From the NCBI GenBank assembly GCA_945787595.1, contig CALZJV010000227.1, forward strand, positions 1 through 20,032: a stretch of 20,032 nucleotides of DNA. Direction: 5' to 3'. Position 1 is the stretch's first letter; each line of letters begins with the position of its first letter. A program made the position numbers and the translations under genes. Below are positions 14,989 to 20,032 of this stretch, one piece after another. Source of the stretch: an uncultured Desulfobacterales bacterium (GTDB taxonomy: Bacteria > Desulfobacterota > Desulfobacteria > Desulfobacterales > JAFDCJ01). The notes beneath the pieces are model-generated. The model was not told the origin of the DNA, ran no database searches, and worked only from the letters and a program-made list of their open reading frames with translations.

Positions 14989-15060
14989 ATGTCCAAAAAA
15001 AGAGCCATTTTCATTGTGAATTGCAAGACCTGTAACATGTGTCGTGAAGGGATATTCTAA
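14989..15060 (+). CDS. Possible 23-codon Cys-containing ORF overlapping the KAS III start
   Basis: The ATG at 14989 opens a 23-residue peptide ending at TAA 15058-15060. Its second half carries three closely spaced cysteines, NCKTCNMC. The stop overlaps the next start by one base (TAATG), an arrangement that often means translational coupling. Against it, the nearest purine-rich stretch (GGAGAAGG, 14964-14971) is 17 bases from the ATG, too far for a good ribosome binding site. I do not recognise the peptide. It could be a coupling or leader peptide, a remnant of a longer gene, or chance. Confidence 0.25.
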   Translation: MSKKRAIFIVNCKTCNMCREGIF

Positions 15061-16598
15061 TGTTCGAAAATTCGGTTCTGGAAATTGTCGCCTACGGAGC
15101 ATGGAATGGGGGAATCCTGGTCGACAATTCAATATATGAGCAAAAAAAATTGCATTTTAAAGGCGGCGTTCCTGTTAACAATAAAACCATTGAAGAAAGA
15201 ATGGGGGTGCGGACCAGAAAGGCGGCCGGGACCGATGAACGTATCGGTGTTACGGCGCTGCAGGATCTTATTGATACTTCCGGTATTGATCCTGCCCGAA
15301 TCAAACTCGTCATCGGTGCCACCAATGTAGGGGATGATAAATATGATCCCGGCCCATTGATCAGGTATCCCTATGATACTATCCGTCAGCAATGCCCCGA
15401 TGCTCGCGTGTTCGATTTGTATGCGGGCTGTCCCGGTTTCAATGTTGCGGTCGAGCTTGCTTTTATGCTTTCTCTCACGGGATTCCTTGAGCCGGAAGAC
15501 CTGTCGATTATCATCGGGGCGGAAAACCTTCACCGCGCCAAAGCCTTCAAACCCGATGATACGGCCAACATTATTTTCGGAGATGACGCCCTGGCGACAG
15601 CACTTAAAACCGATAGCAACGCCACTGCTGCCGAACAGACCGGGCAGTACTCAATCCGCCAGAGAAGCGAATTTACCCTGAAAAAGGATCCCGTGACTGA
15701 AACCGCCCGACAACTTCTCAAATTGGGCGGAGACGATGGTATTGACGGTATCATCATCGACAATCATCTCGGCAGTCTCGTTTACCGGGTTCCGGCTACG
15801 GCAGCACGTGTCCAGCATGCACTTGCCGAGCTGATGTATCCTGAGCAAACAACCGCAGGAACGTTTAAGCGCTTCAAGGAGGCCCTGGAGTTTTATGATC
15901 AGCATATAAATTCTTTTGCATATGACATTATGACGCTGGATGGAAAAACAGAGCGGGTGGAAGAAATCGCCAAGGCCTACGTGACATCCGGTAAGTATAA
16001 AAAGGTTGTCTCCGTTTTTCTGTCACCTGATAAAAGCATCGTCACATTGCATCAAGGAGAGAACTATCGCTTTCAGCCACCTCCTATGGGGATTATAGAC
16101 TCCCTGACCCGAACCCATGGCTGCTTTGCCGATTACATCCAGGCTGTCGCTGACGACGATGAAATTTTTGGAGATATGGATGGCAAAGGTGTGTTTTTAT
16201 TCGCCACCCGGGGAGCAAAAACCCTATTAAACGAGCTCTTGTTTTCAAACGGTATCAATTTGGACGATATCGATCTTCTTATAGAGCACCAGGCCAACTT
16301 TGCCATGATACCATTAACCCTGGCGCAGGTCCTCGATCGTGATCCGACGGAGAAAAAAAAGGTCGTGGCCAATTTAATCGCCAATAAACTGATCACCAAC
16401 GTTCATGAACGCGGGAACTGCTCGGTGGTTTGTATGCAACGACTGCCATATGATCTTAAGCGCGGGGCGTTGCAGGCGGACACATTGCAGGGCTTTAGGA
16501 TTAACAGAAACCTTGACCGGCTGAAACAGGCAAAGCTCATTTTAAATGACTCCGTCGGATCCGGCATGACGCGCAGCGCATTTTTGCAAAGAATCTAA
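15060..16598 (+). CDS. Long 3-oxoacyl-ACP synthase III-like (KAS III/FabH family) enzyme
   Basis: The 512-residue protein has the thiolase fold of KAS III enzymes, which condense an acyl starter with malonyl-ACP. The catalytic triad is intact: Cys124 in LYAGCPGFN, His410 in IEHQAN, and Asn453 in HERGNCSVV. The N-terminal part has the FabH-like sequence VNNKTIEERMGVRTRKAA, and IIFGDDALATAL fits the glycine-rich FabH motif. Typical FabH has about 320 residues. The extra length here lies mainly between about 185 and 380 and near the C-terminus, so it is a distinct subfamily with unknown starter and product. The start is well supported by AAGGGA (15047-15052). The ATG overlaps the stop of a possible small ORF, and an AsmA-like ydbH gene follows 62 bases later, which suggests a role in making or modifying envelope lipid. 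Confidence 0.83.
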   Translation: MFENSVLEIVAYGAWNGGILVDNSIYEQKKLHFKGGVPVNNKTIEERMGVRTRKAAGTDERIGVTALQDLIDTSGIDPARIKLVIGATNVGDDKYDPGPLIRYPYDTIRQQCPDARVFDLYAGCPGFNVAVELAFMLSLTGFLEPEDLSIIIGAENLHRAKAFKPDDTANIIFGDDALATALKTDSNATAAEQTGQYSIRQRSEFTLKKDPVTETARQLLKLGGDDGIDGIIIDNHLGSLVYRVPATAARVQHALAELMYPEQTTAGTFKRFKEALEFYDQHINSFAYDIMTLDGKTERVEEIAKAYVTSGKYKKVVSVFLSPDKSIVTLHQGENYRFQPPPMGIIDSLTRTHGCFADYIQAVADDDEIFGDMDGKGVFLFATRGAKTLLNELLFSNGINLDDIDLLIEHQANFAMIPLTLAQVLDRDPTEKKKVVANLIANKLITNVHERGNCSVVCMQRLPYDLKRGALQADTLQGFRINRNLDRLKQAKLILNDSVGSGMTRSAFLQRI

Positions 16599-16660
16599 TG
16601 CAATCCTCTCAAAACCCTAACGCTGCATTGGGGTAATCTCGCCGTAAGAATGGATCAAGC

Positions 16661-16933
16661 ATGTCGACGAAACCTAAAATAGCCCTTACTGTGCGTATTC
16701 TGCTTGTGCTGGCCGTGATTGTGATCGGTATTTTGGCCGGATTATATTTCTTCCTTCCAGACTATCTGGAGGCCAGGGTCATCCCCCAACTGTTGGCAAA
16801 GACCGGGATTACGGACTTCGCTTTCAAGGTTCGTCATATCGGCATCTATGGCGCCGATCTGGGTGCCTTGCGAATCGGATCGGAGCAAAAGCCGGCATTG
16901 GTAATCCAATCCGTTCAGGTCTTGATAGAATAA
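16661..16933 (+). CDS. ydbH: N-terminal piece of a frameshifted YdbH-like protein
   Basis: This 90-codon ORF encodes a short basic start, a membrane anchor (about 10-32, ILLVLAVIVIGILAGLYFF) and the beginning of an AsmA-like domain. It ends at TAA 16931-16933 right after ALVIQSVQV. In the neighbouring frame, GLDRITLGGIELYG follows directly (16918 onward) and runs open into the large ORF at 17014. The two pieces are clearly one gene, about 907 codons in all, close to E. coli YdbH (879). The break lies near 16920; a few residues between VQV and GLDRI may be missing. The ribosome binding site for the ATG at 16661 is weak. Confidence 0.78.
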   Translation: MSTKPKIALTVRILLVLAVIVIGILAGLYFFLPDYLEARVIPQLLAKTGITDFAFKVRHIGIYGADLGALRIGSEQKPALVIQSVQVLIE

Positions 16934-17013
16934 CTTTAGGCGGAATTGAACTTTACGGTGTAATAGCAAACGGACAATTTAAGCTGCGCGGCGTCGATAT
17001 TGAAAAGTTTTTA

Positions 17014-19383
17014 ATGGGTGCGCAGCCGCAGGATGAATCAACGCCGCTATCAAATAATACCTCGCCTTTGGTTTCTATGGAAAGGCTGGCAATACGCAAT
17101 TCACGGATAAACATTGAATATAATGACCAATATTACAGCCTTCCCTTTAAATTCGACATCGAACCGCGGGATCCCGAATTTAATCTTTTAGAGGGGATAG
17201 CCGTTCTGTATCCCCGGGGAGCAAAAATCACTGCTACGGTCAACCTGAATCGATCTCAACGCAAGGCTGCCTTGAATATCGAATCCGAAAATCTGGACAT
17301 AGGCCGTTTTGCCGACATAACCAGCCGGGTTGCAGATATTATGATGTCAGGTGAAATGACCATGCAGACAAAGGCGAATTTACACTGGACGCCTTTGCGG
17401 CTCTCTTCTGTCAACGCGTCCTTAATGCTGCGGCGCGGTAAATTAAAGGCCGGTGCCCTAGAATTTCAAAGCCAGGAGACGCCTTTCCGGGTCGATCTGG
17501 CACAAAAAAATGACAGTGAATGGCAGATTACCGGCAGTCGGATATCGATGGTTGCACCTACCCCCCTGATGCTGACCGGATTTGACGGCACGATAGTAAG
17601 GGAGACCGGAACAATTGCGAGCACTGGCAAATTCACTGCGGCTTTGCATCCATCAACTCTGACCGGGCTTAATTCGCTACCGTTAAAAATTCAGGACCCC
17701 CTCCTGCTGCAAGGTCAATTTTGGGCGCAATATCATCAATCTGGCAATTGGCAGTGCGAGATCTCCGATAACCAATCTGAAGCTAGATCCGCCCAAAAAG
17801 TCCGTTTCTCTGTTGAGCCGTATAAGATAACATCATCCATTCCCCAATTTAAGCTATCAGCCAAGGCAGTGGGCCAACTTATCGATGCGGCTTATATGCT
17901 GAGGGTTCCGGGAGTTCGGATCGCCTCTGCCTCGGAATCCATCCAACTGCCCAAGTTAACATTAAAGGGCACGGCCCAAATAACTAATGGGGCGGACGGT
18001 GCTTCCAGAGCTACGTTTGATCTCCGCGCGCCGAATAGCGGCCTAAAATTGGAAGGAGCTGAAATAAAAATTTCCGATATTTCATTATCCGGTAAACTAA
18101 ATAGGCGTGTAGACCGTCTAATAGCTTTAGACGGCGTGATGCAAATTTCCGGCGCCCGCGGTCTTTTTTCTGATATAAATGGTAGTTTCAGTGGAGCCCG
18201 GGGGAAGATACCATTTAAATGGCCGGCGGCAGGAAAAGGCGCAAAAGGCAGCATCTCGATTGCTAACCTGAAATTCAACGGCATGAAGCTAGGCGGCTTG
18301 ATAAGTTACATTCGACAAACCCCGACCGGTTTTGCATTTGAAGGGCGACATCAGAGCACCCTGCTGCCCCGCATAACAATGGCTTTTACCGGCGAATCCA
18401 GATTATTTCATTCCGCTCCGGCCCAGACGAGTATCCATATTGATATCTCACGTCCGGGCGACGCACCGGATATTGAGCTGGGAAAATTTTTCCCGGATGC
18501 AGCTGGCGTGCGCCTAAACGGCAAATTGCAACTGAAGGGTGACCTGACCCTAAATACCGGTGGGTTCAACGGCATGGTAAGGGCGGATTTTGCCAACGGC
18601 AATTTATTGCTGGACAAAAACAAAATAGCACTGGAAGGCATTCGCATGTCTCTTGATTTTCCGGAATTACCTAAAATTCGCAGTGCTCCCGGTCAACAGG
18701 TCCATTTTAATAAAATCTCTCTAGGTGATATTGTCGCTGAAAACGGAAAAATTGATTTTCAGATCGAATCTGCCCGGTCATTTCTGATCGAAAAAATTCA
18801 TTTCAAATGGTGTAACGGGAAAGTGGAGACGCAATCGATGCGACTATCTCCTGGTGTTGAAGATTATCGCCTGACATTTTACTGCGATCGTCTCAACCTT
18901 GCAAAAGTATTGGAGCAATTCGGAGCAGCGCAAGCTGAGGGTCGCGGGACTGTAAGCGGCCGCATACCACTGCAATACACCAAGGCTAAATTCAGGTTTG
19001 ACGATGGATTTCTATTCTCTACGCCGGGGGAAGGTGGAAAAATTAACCTCAGTGGAACTGACATCCTGACAGCCGGCATTCCACCGGATACACCCCAGTT
19101 CGTTCAAATGGAGCTTGCGGCGGCAGCATTAAAGGATTATGATTATTCATGGGCCAAGCTCAATATAACCTCAGAAGGAGAAGAACTATTGTTGCAAATG
19201 CAAATGGACGGCAAACCCGCAAAAACGCTACCTTTTGTTTACAGGAAGGATATCGGCGGATTCATTAAGCTCGAAGCAGGTAGCAAAGGATCAAAGTTTC
19301 AGGGTATCCGGCTCGACGTCAATTTTCGGCTTCCTCTCAACAAATTGCTGCAGTACAAAGATCTCATAGATATGATCGAATAA
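17014..19383 (+). CDS. ydbH: YdbH-like intermembrane lipid-transport protein, main part of a frameshifted gene
   Basis: The ORF from the ATG at 17014 has 789 residues, but its frame is open upstream to before 16900 and reads sensible YdbH sequence there. The 17014 ATG is therefore not the true start; the gene begins at 16661. The protein is mostly beta-rich AsmA-like repeats. The C-terminal part includes LNGKLQLKGDLTLNTGGFNG, AEGRGTVSGRIPLQY, IQSARSF-like strands, and the ending FQGIRLDVNFRLPLNKLLQY. YdbH spans the periplasm as a groove-shaped bridge for phospholipids and works with the lipoprotein YnbE and the small protein YdbL. Both follow here at 19400 and 19658, as in ydbH-ynbE-ydbL. If the frameshift is real, the protein loses its membrane anchor and is probably non-functional. 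Confidence 0.8.
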   Translation: MGAQPQDESTPLSNNTSPLVSMERLAIRNSRINIEYNDQYYSLPFKFDIEPRDPEFNLLEGIAVLYPRGAKITATVNLNRSQRKAALNIESENLDIGRFADITSRVADIMMSGEMTMQTKANLHWTPLRLSSVNASLMLRRGKLKAGALEFQSQETPFRVDLAQKNDSEWQITGSRISMVAPTPLMLTGFDGTIVRETGTIASTGKFTAALHPSTLTGLNSLPLKIQDPLLLQGQFWAQYHQSGNWQCEISDNQSEARSAQKVRFSVEPYKITSSIPQFKLSAKAVGQLIDAAYMLRVPGVRIASASESIQLPKLTLKGTAQITNGADGASRATFDLRAPNSGLKLEGAEIKISDISLSGKLNRRVDRLIALDGVMQISGARGLFSDINGSFSGARGKIPFKWPAAGKGAKGSISIANLKFNGMKLGGLISYIRQTPTGFAFEGRHQSTLLPRITMAFTGESRLFHSAPAQTSIHIDISRPGDAPDIELGKFFPDAAGVRLNGKLQLKGDLTLNTGGFNGMVRADFANGNLLLDKNKIALEGIRMSLDFPELPKIRSAPGQQVHFNKISLGDIVAENGKIDFQIESARSFLIEKIHFKWCNGKVETQSMRLSPGVEDYRLTFYCDRLNLAKVLEQFGAAQAEGRGTVSGRIPLQYTKAKFRFDDGFLFSTPGEGGKINLSGTDILTAGIPPDTPQFVQMELAAAALKDYDYSWAKLNITSEGEELLLQMQMDGKPAKTLPFVYRKDIGGFIKLEAGSKGSKFQGIRLDVNFRLPLNKLLQYKDLIDMIE

Positions 19384-19399
19384 TATAAGGAGCATTTTC

Positions 19400-19615
19400 A
19401 TGGTAAAAAATTTGTTTATATTGCTCGGAGTCGTGCTTTTTGCGCTTTTTCAAGGCTGCACACAACACAAGGTAGAGGTGGCGCCAGTGGAAGTCAAACC
19501 GATTCATATCACCATTGATGTAAACGTCAAAGTAGACAGGGCGCTGGATGATTTCTTTGAAGACATTGATGCTGAAGAAGAAAAAGTTGGTGATAAAGCT
19601 CCTCTTAAAGAATGA
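19400..19615 (+). CDS. ynbE: YnbE-like small lipoprotein
   Basis: The 71-residue protein starts at an ATG preceded by AAGGAG (19387-19392). It has a lipoprotein signal peptide with Cys20 in LFQGC; the Phe and Gln before it make the lipobox slightly unusual. The mature part contains VEVKPIHITIDVNVKVDRAL, matching the beta-strand of YnbE in E. coli, and an acidic Glu/Lys-rich tail. YnbE forms oligomers at the outer membrane that dock to YdbH. The start is 16 bases after the ydbH stop, so the two genes form one transcription unit. Identity rests on the size, motif and neighbours together. Confidence 0.86.
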   Translation: MVKNLFILLGVVLFALFQGCTQHKVEVAPVEVKPIHITIDVNVKVDRALDDFFEDIDAEEEKVGDKAPLKE

Positions 19616-19657
19616 AAAACCAATCAAACGTTATTTTAATTATCAAGGAGTCTAAGA

Positions 19658-20029
19658 ATGAAAAGAAAAATGTTAATGGGGATCATTTCACTAGCATTGT
19701 TTTGTGCCTTTATTTTTAGTGCCATGGCATTTGGCCAAGATATTAAAGCACGCATAAAGGCGCGTCGACCCATTATTCTAGCACTCAAAGCAGAGGGCAT
19801 CATTGGGGAAAACTCTGCGGGGTATCTGGAGTTTCGTGGCAGTAAGAAAAAAAATGAAGATGTGGTGAAGGCCGAAAACAGCGATCGTAGAATAGTTTAC
19901 AAGAAAATTGGGGAACAAACGGGAGCAACTGCCGAAGTTGTCGGCCAAAGAAGGGCGCAAAAAATCGCCGAATTAGCAAAACCGGGCGAATGGCTCCAGA
20001 ATGCAAGCGGCAAGTGGTATAAAAAGTAA
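19658..20029 (+). CDS. ydbL: YdbL-like DUF1318 protein
   Basis: The 123-residue protein has a good ribosome binding site (AAGGAG about 13 bases before the ATG) and a signal peptide (about 1-25, ending AMA-FG). The mature part has the DUF1318/YdbL pattern: ALKAEGIIGENSAGYLEFRG, the conserved NSDRRIVYKKIGEQTG, and AKPGEWLQNASGKWYKK at the C-terminus. YdbL is the small periplasmic partner of the YdbH-YnbE lipid bridge. The gene ends three bases before the window edge and is complete. It follows ynbE by 42 bases, completing the ydbH-ynbE-ydbL order. Confidence 0.88.
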   Translation: MKRKMLMGIISLALFCAFIFSAMAFGQDIKARIKARRPIILALKAEGIIGENSAGYLEFRGSKKKNEDVVKAENSDRRIVYKKIGEQTGATAEVVGQRRAQKIAELAKPGEWLQNASGKWYKK

Positions 20030-20032
20030 ATA

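Noticed and set aside
16918..16933. Programmed frameshifting in ydbH
   Set aside because: No slippery heptamer or downstream stem is visible, and the sequence at the junction appears to lack residues; decay or assembly error fits better.

Overview
The window looks like chromosomal DNA of an environmental Gram-negative bacterium, most likely a Desulfobacterota (Desulfobacterales-like) sulfate reducer or relative. This is inferred from the gene families (HtpX, AsmA and YdbH proteins, three lipoproteins, a PilZ/acyltransferase-like protein), the middling base composition, and the many palindromic repeats in the intergenic gaps. No rRNA, tRNA, phage, CRISPR or transposase gene was seen. Twelve loci are recognised, ten on the plus strand and two (htpX and a methyltransferase) on the minus strand.

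Layout. (1) 1-179: the 5' end of htpX (minus strand), cut by the window edge, with a hairpin in its leader, then about 700 bases without a convincing gene. (2) 921-3048: a PilZ-domain protein with an acyltransferase-like C-terminal half, split by a frameshift near 1140-1170; a SAM methyltransferase (3064-3879, minus) converges on it. (3) 4126-5586: a protein with five S1 RNA-binding repeats. (4) 5874-10137: an ABC ATPase, a large FtsX/MacB-type permease and a TesA-like SGNH esterase. These are the same three partners as the ybbA-ybbP-tesA locus of E. coli, but here the esterase is a predicted lipoprotein. (5) 10585-12582: an AsmA-family protein, flanked on both sides by copies of one MITE-like repeat in the same orientation. 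(6) 13079-14642: an LEA14-type lipoprotein and a degenerate YchF-like GTPase. (7) 15060-16598: an unusually long KAS III (FabH-like) condensing enzyme whose start overlaps the stop of a possible 23-codon Cys-containing ORF. (8) 16661-20029: a ydbH-ynbE-ydbL set, with ydbH broken by a frameshift near 16920.

How the genes fit together. Most of the right two thirds concerns the cell envelope: two AsmA-like lipid-transport proteins, their YnbE/YdbL partners, two further lipoproteins, an ABC exporter-type system and a fatty-acid type condensing enzyme. Envelope lipid homeostasis is therefore a reasonable shared theme (inference). Each of two otherwise good genes carries a frameshift. Real gene decay and assembly or sequencing error cannot be told apart from this sequence alone.
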